From NCBI RefSeq assembly GCF_029227915.1, contig NC_079883.1:8618001-8682000 (forward strand): a stretch of 64,000 bases of DNA, given 5' to 3'. This stretch comes from Hydractinia symbiolongicarpus. Taxonomy: Eukaryota > Cnidaria > Hydrozoa > Anthoathecata > Hydractiniidae. Position numbers and translations under genes: made by a program. Every line of letters begins with the position of its first letter. Within the stretch, counting starts at the first letter, position 1. Of the stretch, positions 1-7,582 are shown piece by piece. The notes under the pieces were generated by a model. It did no database searches and had not been told where the DNA came from. It saw nothing but the letters and a program-made list of their open reading frames with translations.

Positions 1-210
1 AGCCATTTTCAGATGATGATCTGAGTTTTCAGCAACTTTGTAATTTGCATGAATATATTTTGTAATAGCTTGGCGAGATGAACCACCGCGTTCCTTTAGG
101 GTAGCGATAGCAGCCTTGATCATGTCCACATATTTAGGGTGATCAGCTGTCTTCTTTGCAGCAGGTTTCTTCTTGGGTGCGATTTTCTTTGGAGAAGCTG
201 CTTCACTCAT
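1..210 (-). CDS. H1: Linker histone H1, partial (N-terminal part; cut by window edge)
   Basis: This is the first part of an H1 gene whose C-terminal half lies left of the window. It starts at the ATG whose complement is at 208-210 and covers the N-terminal tail with its SPKK motif and most of the winged-helix domain. It matches the complete copy at 5514-6065, where the family features are described. Confidence 0.95.
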   Translation of the reverse strand, partial: MSEAASPKKIAPKKKPAAKKTADHPKYVDMIKAAIATLKERGGSSRQAITKYIHANYKVAENSDHHLKMA

Positions 211-789
211 TTTTAATGTTTTCTTACAACAATCCAACGATAAACGATGCTTGTTATCACAGTAGAAGTATACTAAACATTACCGTGTAAATGAGATATA
301 ATTTAAGACGGTGCGAAGTATGCGGACGTAAAAGTACCACTCCCGGGAATTGATTTGGCGCGAAAACAGAAATGTGTGTTTCTGTACATCGTATAATGTC
401 CGTTTTGGGTGCCGCGACTATGCGAAAGCATGTTAATTTTTATTTGTAGTACGACGCAATAGTCTGCAAGAGAAGCTGCTGGAGTTTGAGGTCTTCAGCA
501 TTACATCTAGTCTGTTAATTTGGGCTTCTTCCGCGCTCGTGTTAGGATTTTCATAAAGCGTTCTTTGGTTTGCGTTGCGTATGTCGGCCTACATCATCGA
601 CACGGCCTGTTTCCGGCTATTAGGAGCAATTCATATATTGGGCACTGCGTTTCGACTTTTTTATTAGACCACAGTAAAAAAATTCACTCACAGAAGTCCC
701 TTTCTTTCATGGCTACAAACACGAAGAATTCTGTCGTAAGTAAAACGAATGCGCAAGCCAAAATGACGATGGGGCGAAGTCATAAGCAT
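211..789. other. H1-tRNA spacer (H1 promoter side)
   Basis: No gene is seen in these 579 bases. The left part is the H1 upstream region, with an E2F-type site at 354-365. A small hairpin with a GAAA loop lies at 420-431. Open frames here run through the tRNA and have no recognisable protein content. The stretch recurs in every unit. Differences seen are a G-to-T at 17983, an A-to-T at 56865, a 1-nt deletion near 45201 and several base changes in units 6 and 7. Confidence 0.7.
354..365 (-). promoter_or_regulatory. E2F/DP-type site upstream of H1
   Basis: In the H1 orientation this reads TTTCGCGCCAAA, an exact match to the classic palindromic E2F site. It lies about 145-155 bp upstream of the H1 start codon. 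E2F drives S-phase genes, so a role in H1 transcription is plausible but inferred. It recurs in every intact unit. Confidence 0.6.
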
Positions 790-862
790 GGCCCTGTGGC
801 CCAATGGATAAGGCATCTGACTACGAATCAGGGGATTCCAGGTTCGACTCCTGGCAGGGTCG
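790..862 (+). tRNA. tRNA-Arg(ACG): tRNA-Arg, anticodon ACG
   Basis: A 73-nt tRNA with no intron. It has a 7-bp acceptor stem (GGCCCTG with CAGGGTC, one G-T wobble) and discriminator G. The D arm contains GG, the anticodon loop is CTACGAA (anticodon ACG) and the T arm is standard. The internal A box (TGGCCCAATGG) and B box (GGTTCGACTCC) are intact, so Pol III transcription is expected. After A-to-I editing of base 34 it should read CGU, CGC and CGA. It closely resembles animal tRNA-Arg(ACG). No run of four or more T follows until about 200 nt downstream, which is odd for a Pol III gene. Confidence 0.97.
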
Positions 863-1184
863 CACTGTCGCATTTCGGCTGCATGGTCTACTGTGTAACG
901 CGCGCGCACGTTCTGGCGTAATGCGTTGATAAACGGAATGTACGCAGACATATTGGAAAGTAATATCACGCACTTAGTATCGTCGCCTTTGTTAGCATTC
1001 ATGTAAGTTACCATCCACTCGCTACAGTCGCTCTCCATCCTACGGCTAAATCAACAGCCGTGATTTTTACTATGTCGCCGTCCATCCGTACGCGGTGACA
1101 GTTGTAAGCTTTACAGTAACGTGACATGCTCCACAAGCAGTTACGGTGTGTGGACGATGCCTATCATGGCAACGCTTGTTCTTT
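863..1184. other. tRNA-U2 spacer with U2 promoter
   Basis: No gene is recognised. A 6-bp hairpin (ACGGCT/AGCCGT, 1042-1061) is followed by five T at 1064-1068, the first T-run after the tRNA. The right end holds the U2 promoter element at 1131-1144. I looked for U4, U5 and U6 hallmarks and found none. Confidence 0.65.
1131..1144 (+). promoter_or_regulatory. Candidate proximal sequence element (PSE) of U2
   Basis: CCACAAGCAGTTAC lies at -54 to -41 from the U2 start. The same element, with 12 of 14 bases identical, lies at -57 to -44 of U1. Animal snRNA genes have a PSE bound by SNAPc at about this distance. No TATA box follows, as expected for a Pol II snRNA gene. Confidence 0.65.
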
Positions 1185-1372
1185 ATCGCTTCTCGGCCTA
1201 ATGGCTAAGATCAAGTGTAGTATCTGTTCTTATCAGTTTAATATCTGGTAGGCCATTCTCTGAATGGTCAGTATATTAATCTGATTTTTGGCCTTGGGTC
1301 ATGGAGGTGGATTCATTCACGCCGTGACCACGGGTTGCCTTGGTGTTGCACTATTACCGATGGCGGCCCACA
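1185..1372 (+). ncRNA. U2: U2 spliceosomal snRNA
   Basis: U2 pairs with the intron branch site in the spliceosome. The 5' end ATCGCTTCTCGGCC and the branch-recognition segment GTGTAGTATCTGTT (GTAGTA at 1217-1222) match animal U2. Stem IIa (CTTATCAGTTTAATATCTG) is followed by a stem IIb, an Sm site ATTTTTGG at 1284-1291 and a 3' stem ending in GGCGGCCC. The length of 188 nt equals the usual size. An AAAAGAATAATAGC stretch just downstream may be the 3' box for end formation, since a similar stretch follows U1. Confidence 0.97.
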
Positions 1373-1561
1373 TAAGCAATAAAAGAATAATAGCAGTCCT
1401 CTTTCCGACGGCACTCTGCATAGTCTACGGCGGGAACAAAACGCGTACACTGGGGGAGAATACAGCCTATGCCCCGCGACACGGCAGTTTATAACACACT
1501 CAAGCCACAAGCATTAACAAACTTTGAAGGGTACCCTCATGCTACGGTGCAGTTCCAACTC
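1373..1561. other. U2-U1 spacer with U1 promoter
   Basis: Short spacer with a possible U2 3' box at its left end and the U1 promoter element at 1505-1518. Both snRNA genes read in the same direction but each appears to have its own promoter. The 68-codon frame at 1288-1494 overlaps U2 and is not a gene. Confidence 0.65.
1505..1518 (+). promoter_or_regulatory. Candidate PSE of U1
   Basis: CCACAAGCATTAAC lies at -57 to -44 from the U1 start and matches the U2 element at 1131-1144 at 12 of 14 positions, including a shared CCACAAGCA core. I noticed no third copy of the core elsewhere in the unit. Confidence 0.65.
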
Positions 1562-1728
1562 ATACTTACCTGACGGGGAAGTAAAGACTGATCAATGAGG
1601 GTTTTCTTCCAGAGTGAGGCTCTTGCATTGCACTACGCTTGGGCTGACCCTCTGCGATTACTGCAAACGTCAGTAACTCGACCGTACAATTTCTGGTAGT
1701 GGGGGCCTGCGTCCGCGCTCGCCCCCTC
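1562..1728 (+). ncRNA. U1: U1 spliceosomal snRNA (copy with one extra C)
   Basis: U1 recognises the 5' splice site; its 5' end ATACTTACCTG carries the pairing sequence. Stem-loop II has the U1A-binding core ATTGCAC. The Sm site is AATTTCTGG at 1688-1696 and the final stem GGGGGC...GCCCCC is intact. The stem-loop I loop reads GATCAATGAG, which differs from the usual U1-70K loop GATCANGAAG. This copy has GACCCTCTG where the others have GACCTCTG, making it 167 rather than about 166 nt. The 3' end is set to two bases past the last stem by analogy with known U1. Confidence 0.95.
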
Positions 1729-2054
1729 CTTAAGTCAAAATGAATGAGCTTAGAAAAGTTGCGCGGCCAAATGTCGGTGGTGACTTAAACGCTAAGGTAA
1801 AACCTCGCTTGGCTGTTACGAAACGTGATTGCGATATAAGTCCTCGGAAGGCGGCGGAATTTTATTTTATTTGCCATTCCGTCAGGGTTATTGGATGATC
1901 GGCAATAGATCGAGTTTGTATGCATTTGAAAGCTCTTTTTTCTCGTACTATCACCTGAAAATGTCGTAGGAAAATGTCATAGGAAACACTTTCAACAACC
2001 GCCACGTTCCTTAATTGTTATAACAAGAAATATATCACAGCAAATGAAAATGAA
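1729..2054. other. U1-5S spacer
   Basis: No gene is recognised in these 326 bases. U1 and 5S are transcribed toward each other across it. It holds a 13-nt tandem duplication, GAAAATGTCRTAG, at 1957-1969 and 1970-1982. An AAAATGAATGAGC stretch just after U1 may be its 3' box. In units 6 and 7 about 22 nt are inserted next to the 5S 3' end. Confidence 0.6.
1957..1982. repeat. 13-nt tandem duplication
   Basis: GAAAATGTCGTAG is followed directly by GAAAATGTCATAG, differing at one base. It recurs in each unit. No function is evident. Confidence 0.7.
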
Positions 2055-2056
2055 AA
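2053..2056 (-). terminator. Pol III T-run terminator of 5S rRNA
   Basis: On the minus strand the 5S gene ends GGC followed by TTTTC, a standard Pol III stop signal. The last few nucleotides of 5S overlap it. Confidence 0.75.
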
Positions 2057-2174
2057 GCCTACGACACCGGGAGTTCCCAGGCGGTCCCCCATCCAAGTAC
2101 TATCCCGGCCCGACGATGCTTAACTTCCGTGATCAGACGAGAACGGGTGTGTTCATCGTGGTATGGCCGTAGAC
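2055..2174 (-). rRNA. 5S: 5S ribosomal RNA
   Basis: 5S rRNA is part of the large ribosomal subunit and is made by Pol III. The minus strand starts GTCTACGGCCATACCACG and ends in GTAGGC plus T-run, about 120 nt. The internal control region is recognisable (AAGTTAAGCA and ACTTGGATGGGGGACCGCC), so TFIIIA-type transcription is expected. It is the only RNA gene of the unit on the minus strand, pointing at U1. The exact 3' end within the T-run is uncertain by 1-2 nt. Confidence 0.97.
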
Positions 2175-2333
2175 ATTAGTAGGTGCAAATACGTGCAATT
2201 TATTTTGACGTTGTGATCAAATTTTTTTATTTAATTTCTTTGAGTTACTTAGGACAAGGCGTATGCATGGATTATCTATTAGACTTTAAGGTTATAGTTT
2301 TGTGAAAAAAACAATGTTTTTTTAAAGATGTGT

Positions 2334-2349
2334 GGCTATAAAAATAGCC
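2334..2349 (-). promoter_or_regulatory. H2A 3' stem-loop
   Basis: GGCTATTTTTATAGCC in the H2A direction: a 6-bp stem and a TTTT loop, 23 nt past the normal stop codon. This is the SLBP-bound signal that replaces a poly(A) tail. The A-U pair at stem position 5 departs from the common pyrimidine-purine pattern. Confidence 0.92.
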
Positions 2350-2371
2350 GTTGTTTTCTGAGTGTAGCGGT

Positions 2372-2754
2372 TTACTTCTTCTGTCCTTTGTCGTTCTTCT
2401 TTGGGAGTATAAGACAGCTTGAATGTTTGGCAAAACACCACCAGCTGCAATGGTTACACCGCTCAAAAGTTTGTTTAATTCTTCATCATTACGAACAGCC
2501 AATTGTAAATGTCTTGGAATAATCCTAGCTTTTTTGTTGTCTCTTGCTGCGTTACCAGCCAACTCCAATATCTCAGCAGATAAATATTCCAAGACGGCTG
2601 CTAAGTAAACTGGTGCTCCAGATCCAATTCGGTTAGCATAGTGCCCTCTACGAAGGAATCTATGCACTCTACCGACTGGAAATTGAAGTCCAGCTCTTGA
2701 GGATCTTGTCTTGGCTTTAGCCTTAGCTTTTCCACCTTTTCCACGTCCAGACAT
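2372..2754 (-). pseudogene. H2A: Histone H2A, frameshifted near the C-terminus (2-nt insertion)
   Basis: It matches the intact 126-residue H2A of unit 2 up to about codon 114. Two extra bases near 2408-2411 then shift the frame. The normal ending ([12 protein letters not shown]) is lost and the frame runs on through the 3' stem-loop to 2272, for 160 residues. That would remove the ubiquitinated Lys-Lys region, and the product is unlikely to be normal. Because the change is in one copy only, a sequencing or assembly error is as likely as a real mutation. Confidence 0.85.
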
Positions 2755-2940
2755 AACTGCGATTTGATTTGTAAGTTAATACAAAAACGTACGAATATTT
2801 AACGTAAGTGTTAACGAAATAAACTTTACTCGTTTTTTCATCATAAAAATAGGATCGAAATCATGTTTTTTTAACCAATCATAATTAAGTATTAAACAAA
2901 AGATTTTTTTTTTAACCAATTAAATTGCGTATCGGCGTTT

Positions 2941-2960
2941 TCGGATCGAATTCGATCCGA
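2941..2960. promoter_or_regulatory. 20-nt perfect palindrome in the H2A/H2B promoter
   Basis: TCGGATCGAATTCGATCCGA is its own reverse complement. It sits 10 bp upstream of the H2B TATA box. A dimeric factor site is likely. It is present in all units except unit 5, where a 17-nt deletion removes most of it. Confidence 0.7.
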
Positions 2961-2970
2961 TTTTTTTACT

Positions 2971-2976
2971 TATAAA
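2971..2976 (+). promoter_or_regulatory. TATA box of H2B
   Basis: TATAAA lies 68 bp upstream of the H2B ATG, leaving room for a short leader of about 35-40 nt, typical of histone genes. Confidence 0.75.
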
Positions 2977-3038
2977 CAAAAAGTTTTGACTTGCAGTTTA
3001 ATGCTTATTTACAAGTTAAGTAGCAAAAATTTTTAACC

Positions 3039-3443
3039 ATGTCTGACGCAGCAGCTAAAGGAGGAAAACAGGCACCTAAAGTAGCCAAGAAAGGTGAAAA
3101 AAGAGCCGGCAAAAAAGGAGGAAAGATTGGTGGAACTGGTGAAAAGAAACGCAAGAGAAAGAGAAAGGAAAGTTATGCTATTTACATCTACAATGTTTTG
3201 AAACAAGTTCACCCAGATGTCGGAGTTTCAAGCAAAGCTATGAGCATCATGAACTCATTTGTCAACGACATCTTTGAGCGCATTGCTTCCGAAGCTTCGC
3301 GTTTGGCTCTTCAAAACAAAAAGTCGACCATCTCTTCTCGTGAAATTCAAACCGCAGTACGTCTTCTCTTGCCTGGAGAACTTGCAAAACACGCAGTCAG
3401 TGAAGGAACAAAAGCCGTCACAAAATACACAAGCAGCAAGTAA
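3039..3443 (+). CDS. H2B: Histone H2B
   Basis: Core histone that pairs with H2A in the nucleosome. The protein is 134 residues, longer than the usual 122-126 because of an extended Lys/Gly-rich N-terminal tail (about residues 1-43) ending in a [10 protein letters not shown] block. The histone fold follows, with [20 protein letters not shown] and [20 protein letters not shown]. The C-terminal AVTKYTSSK keeps the lysine equivalent to human K120, the ubiquitination site. The start is the first ATG, preceded by AACC and following a TATA box. There is no intron or poly(A) signal; a histone stem-loop follows 24 nt after the stop. Confidence 0.98.
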   Translation: MSDAAAKGGKQAPKVAKKGEKRAGKKGGKIGGTGEKKRKRKRKESYAIYIYNVLKQVHPDVGVSSKAMSIMNSFVNDIFERIASEASRLALQNKKSTISSREIQTAVRLLLPGELAKHAVSEGTKAVTKYTSSK

Positions 3444-3466
3444 ACCAACGTCTACCAAACACAAAC

Positions 3467-3482
3467 GGTCTTTTTTAAGACC
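3467..3482 (+). promoter_or_regulatory. H2B 3' stem-loop
   Basis: GGTCTTTTTTAAGACC, a 6-bp stem with a TTTT loop, flanked by ACAAAC and ACACATC. It differs in the stem from the sequence shared by the other four histone genes but fits the metazoan consensus better. Confidence 0.93.
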
Positions 3483-3862
3483 ACACATCTTAAAAAAACA
3501 TTTACTTGGCGTCACTACAAGTTAACCGAAGTTAATAAAACTTCTAAATAATGTGCTTAAGAACACTAGCCTACATTTAAAATACTTCCCCATGTGTGTG
3601 TGGATTAGCTTCACTTTTCATACGTATTATTAGCTGTACTTGCAGAAAAGACAAGTACATTGATCCATGTTATTGCTTACATTTAACTTAACCCAGCTTT
3701 TCACGGAAACACTCCCAGGCAAATTAACCCTACAAAGTATTTCTAAATTTTTTTTGTGTCATATATGACATAGTATCGTATAGCAATAAATGTAACTGTG
3801 ACAAGACTTTACACATTGTGTAATTTGGAAGCGTGCACAAAGTAATGTTTTAAAAGATTTGT
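3483..3862. other. H2B-H4 convergent spacer
   Basis: No gene is seen. H2B and H4 end toward each other across this AT-rich stretch. It holds a short TG run near 3595, an 8-bp inverted repeat (TGTACTTG/CAAGTACA, 3635-3659) and a 14-nt palindrome TGTCATATATGACA at 3757-3770. The TG run is one step longer in units 5, 6 and 7. Confidence 0.65.
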
Positions 3863-3878
3863 GGCTATAAAAATAGCC
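3863..3878 (-). promoter_or_regulatory. H4 3' stem-loop
   Basis: GGCTATTTTTATAGCC in the H4 direction, 25 nt past the stop codon. Same sequence as in H2A, H3 and H1. Confidence 0.92.
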
Positions 3879-3902
3879 GTTTTTGTTGAGCAATGACAAC
3901 GC

Positions 3903-4259
<357 letters not shown>

Positions 4260-4348
4260 TTAACAGAATTCAGACAGCTTTAAAAAGAGGCCATAAAATT
4301 ACCTACTGCTCGTGGAAACACCCTAATTAACCAATAGAGTTGCGTCAT

Positions 4349-4373
4349 TACAAAATGTTCCGAACATTTTGTA
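4349..4373. promoter_or_regulatory. 25-nt inverted repeat in the H4/H3 promoter
   Basis: Two perfect 12-nt arms (TACAAAATGTTC and GAACATTTTGTA) flank one central C. It lies beside the CCAAT box on the H4 side and recurs in all units with this spacer. A dimeric factor site or cruciform is possible. In unit 5 the central base is missing; in unit 6 one arm has lost a base. Confidence 0.65.
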
Positions 4374-4679
4374 CATTTTTTTAAGTAAAACTGTAGTTTT
4401 TTTTAAAAATTCGTGGTCTTAATGTTTCAGTAAGGCAATAAATTTGGCATCGTTGGAATTCGCCAAACCTTCTGCTACTTACTAAAAAAAAAAAAAGTCA
4501 AAAGCTTTTGTGTATCAGAAGATACAGCCGTTTTCCCGTAGCCAAAAAACACAGATTTTATAAAAATGTTAAAGTAATGAGCGTAATGTCATTATGCAGC
4601 CAATCAGAAATTACTTTCTTAGCACCAATCAAATGGTTTGTTTTGAACCTTAGCTGTCAATCAATATGAGAAATAAAAC

Positions 4680-4688
4680 TTTGGCGCG
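4680..4688 (+). promoter_or_regulatory. E2F-like site upstream of H3
   Basis: TTTGGCGCG lies about 54-62 bp before the H3 ATG. It shares its core with the site upstream of H1, hinting at common S-phase control. Confidence 0.5.
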
Positions 4689-4738
4689 ATAGTGCATTTT
4701 AGACCGTCTTGTGTATCCGTACTACATCGACTTCTTAA

Positions 4739-5152
<414 letters not shown>

Positions 5153-5173
5153 GCATCTTACCAAACAAAAAAC

Positions 5174-5189
5174 GGCTATTTTTATAGCC
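5174..5189 (+). promoter_or_regulatory. H3 3' stem-loop
   Basis: GGCTATTTTTATAGCC flanked by ACAAAAAAC and ACACATCC. The flanks match those of the other histone stem-loops. Confidence 0.93.
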
Positions 5190-5465
5190 ACACATCCATA
5201 AAAAATATTACGGCTAGCTTTTTATATCAAACTTTGTCCTGCTTTCTGTTTAAATTTTATGCTACATAAAAATTTTATGCTACATAAAGTTTGACAATGT
5301 TAAAAATATGAAGGGCAAGAAAAGTAAAAGCAAGAAAATAAGAAATTTAAAAACGAAAATACTTAAACTTAGGGAATCTAATCTTAAATTTACTCTTTTT
5401 TAACTGTTTAAGTGACTTAAACAAGTTTAACTTTGTACCAAGATAATGTTTTTTTGTAAATGTGT
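5190..5465. other. H3-H1 convergent spacer
   Basis: No gene is seen. H3 and H1 end toward each other. The spacer has two adjacent 18-nt copies of AAATTTTATGCTACATAA (5252-5269, 5270-5287) and a 19-nt palindrome with one central base, TGTTTAAGTGACTTAAACA, at 5405-5423. Confidence 0.65.
5252..5287. repeat. 18-nt perfect tandem duplication
   Basis: AAATTTTATGCTACATAA occurs twice in direct succession. It is kept in every unit, so the duplication predates homogenisation of the array. Confidence 0.8.
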
Positions 5466-5481
5466 GGCTATAAAAATAGCC
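5466..5481 (-). promoter_or_regulatory. H1 3' stem-loop
   Basis: GGCTATTTTTATAGCC in the H1 direction, 33 nt past the stop codon. Confidence 0.92.
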
Positions 5482-5513
5482 GTTTGTTAATGTAATAGCC
5501 AGATACACACAAA

Positions 5514-6065
5514 TTATTTTTTTGCGGTCTTCTTTGCTGCCTTTTTGGGAGTCTTTTTGACCTTCTTTGCTGCAGGTTTTTTAGCAACAGGCTTCTTTGT
5601 GGGTTTCTTAGCTGCTGGTTTCTTAGCCGAGGCTTTCTTTGTGGCAGGCTTCTTTGCTGCTTTCTTTGGCGTGCTCTTCTTTGCTGGCTTCTTTTTTGGT
5701 GTACTTTTCTTTGCAGTAGGCTTCTTTGCCGTTGGCTTTTTTGCTGCGGCCTTTTTCTTAGGTTTTTCTTTTTTTACCTGACCTAGCTTGAATGATCCAG
5801 AAGCACCAGTGCCTTTAGTTTGAATCAAATCGCCTGATGTTACTCCTCGTTTAAGAGCCATTTTCAGATGATGATCTGAGTTTTCAGCAACTTTGTAATT
5901 TGCATGAATATATTTTGTAATAGCTTGGCGAGATGAACCACCGCGTTCCTTTAGGGTAGCGATAGCAGCCTTGATCATGTCCACATATTTAGGGTGATCA
6001 GCTGTCTTCTTTGCAGCAGGTTTCTTCTTGGGTGCGATTTTCTTTGGAGAAGCTGCTTCACTCAT
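5514..6065 (-). CDS. H1: Linker histone H1
   Basis: H1 binds linker DNA at the nucleosome entry/exit and compacts chromatin. The protein has 183 residues. A short basic N-tail has an SPKK motif (residues 6-9). The winged-helix globular domain runs from about residue 23 to 96, including [13 protein letters not shown] and the [12 protein letters not shown] wing. A Lys/Ala/Pro-rich tail follows, with AKKP repeats and three TPKK motifs, likely CDK sites. I chose the ATG before SEAASPKK. The open frame extends nine codons further, but only from a TTG. It is short for an animal H1 (often 190-220). Confidence 0.97.
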   Translation of the reverse strand: MSEAASPKKIAPKKKPAAKKTADHPKYVDMIKAAIATLKERGGSSRQAITKYIHANYKVAENSDHHLKMALKRGVTSGDLIQTKGTGASGSFKLGQVKKEKPKKKAAAKKPTAKKPTAKKSTPKKKPAKKSTPKKAAKKPATKKASAKKPAAKKPTKKPVAKKPAAKKVKKTPKKAAKKTAKK

Positions 6066-6644
6066 TTTTAATGTTTTCTTACAACAATCCAACGATAAAC
6101 GATGCTTGTTATCACAGTAGAAGTATACTAAACATTACCGTGTAAATGAGATATAATTTAAGACGGTGCGAAGTATGCGGACGTAAAAGTACCACTCCCG
6201 GGAATTGATTTGGCGCGAAAACAGAAATGTGTGTTTCTGTACATCGTATAATGTCCGTTTTGGGTGCCGCGACTATGCGAAAGCATGTTAATTTTTATTT
6301 GTAGTACGACGCAATAGTCTGCAAGAGAAGCTGCTGGAGTTTGAGGTCTTCAGCATTACATCTAGTCTGTTAATTTGGGCTTCTTCCGCGCTCGTGTTAG
6401 GATTTTCATAAAGCGTTCTTTGGTTTGCGTTGCGTATGTCGGCCTACATCATCGACACGGCCTGTTTCCGGCTATTAGGAGCAATTCATATATTGGGCAC
6501 TGCGTTTCGACTTTTTTATTAGACCACAGTAAAAAAATTCACTCACAGAAGTCCCTTTCTTTCATGGCTACAAACACGAAGAATTCTGTCGTAAGTAAAA
6601 CGAATGCGCAAGCCAAAATGACGATGGGGCGAAGTCATAAGCAT

Positions 6645-6717
6645 GGCCCTGTGGCCCAATGGATAAGGCATCTGACTACGAATCAGGGGATTCCAGGTTC
6701 GACTCCTGGCAGGGTCG
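6645..6717 (+). tRNA. tRNA-Arg(ACG): tRNA-Arg(ACG), unit 2
   Basis: Same 73-nt sequence as the unit 1 copy at 790-862. Confidence 0.97.
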
Positions 6718-7039
6718 CACTGTCGCATTTCGGCTGCATGGTCTACTGTGTAACGCGCGCGCACGTTCTGGCGTAATGCGTTGATAAACGGAATGTACGC
6801 AGACATATTGGAAAGTAATATCACGCACTTAGTATCGTCGCCTTTGTTAGCATTCATGTAAGTTACCATCCACTCGCTACAGTCGCTCTCCATCCTACGG
6901 CTAAATCAACAGCCGTGATTTTTACTATGTCGCCGTCCATCCGTACGCGGTGACAGTTGTAAGCTTTACAGTAACGTGACATGCTCCACAAGCAGTTACG
7001 GTGTGTGGACGATGCCTATCATGGCAACGCTTGTTCTTT

Positions 7040-7227
7040 ATCGCTTCTCGGCCTAATGGCTAAGATCAAGTGTAGTATCTGTTCTTATCAGTTTAATATC
7101 TGGTAGGCCATTCTCTGAATGGTCAGTATATTAATCTGATTTTTGGCCTTGGGTCATGGAGGTGGATTCATTCACGCCGTGACCACGGGTTGCCTTGGTG
7201 TTGCACTATTACCGATGGCGGCCCACA
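7040..7227 (+). ncRNA. U2: U2 snRNA, unit 2
   Basis: Same as the unit 1 U2 at 1185-1372, with branch-recognition segment and Sm site intact. Confidence 0.97.
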
Positions 7228-7416
7228 TAAGCAATAAAAGAATAATAGCAGTCCTCTTTCCGACGGCACTCTGCATAGTCTACGGCGGGAACAAAACGCG
7301 TACACTGGGGGAGAATACAGCCTATGCCCCGCGACACGGCAGTTTATAACACACTCAAGCCACAAGCATTAACAAACTTTGAAGGGTACCCTCATGCTAC
7401 GGTGCAGTTCCAACTC

Positions 7417-7582
7417 ATACTTACCTGACGGGGAAGTAAAGACTGATCAATGAGGGTTTTCTTCCAGAGTGAGGCTCTTGCATTGCACTACGCTTGGGCT
7501 GACCTCTGCGATTACTGCAAACGTCAGTAACTCGACCGTACAATTTCTGGTAGTGGGGGCCTGCGTCCGCGCTCGCCCCCTC
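7417..7582 (+). ncRNA. U1: U1 snRNA, unit 2 (standard form)
   Basis: Standard 166-nt form reading GACCTCTG, without the extra C of unit 1. This length agrees better with animal U1 (about 164 nt). Confidence 0.97.

Larger units (their letters stand above)
2755..3038. promoter_or_regulatory. Shared divergent promoter of H2A and H2B
   Basis: H2A and H2B start 284 bp apart and point away from each other. Two AACCAAT boxes (CCAAT at 2875-2879 and 2916-2920) lie in the middle. A 20-nt perfect palindrome follows at 2941-2960, then a TATAAA at 2971-2976 for H2B. For H2A a weak TTAAATA at 2796-2802 (minus strand) is a possible TATA element. Paired expression of the dimer partners is the likely purpose. 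Confidence 0.75.

Noticed and set aside
520-921. 133-codon open frame on the + strand, repeated in most units
   Set aside because: It runs straight through the tRNA gene and has no recognisable protein features; it is kept only because the whole unit is homogenised.
688-1038. 116-codon open frame on the - strand over the tRNA
   Set aside because: It contains the antisense of the tRNA and no known domain.
863-1130. Possible further snRNA (U4, U5 or U6) or spliced-leader RNA in the spacers
   Set aside because: No hallmark sequences of these RNAs and no further copy of the shared U1/U2 promoter core were found.
1288-1510. Small open frames over U2
   Set aside because: They overlap the 3' part of the U2 gene on both strands; structured RNA explains the sequence.
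2272-2754. 160-residue H2A in unit 1 as a novel H2A variant
   Set aside because: The extra tail comes from a 2-nt insertion in one copy and is translated from the stem-loop and trailer.
3255-3525. Open frames overlapping H2B on both strands
   Set aside because: They are alternative frames of H2B and its 3' region.
5545-5781. Hydrophobic 78-codon frame rich in Phe/Ala/Gly
   Set aside because: It is the antisense of the Lys/Ala/Pro-rich H1 tail; the apparent membrane-like repeats are a shadow.
5514-6092. Longer H1 beginning MDCCKK
   Set aside because: That reading needs a TTG start; the ATG nine codons later begins the typical SEAASPKK H1 tail.
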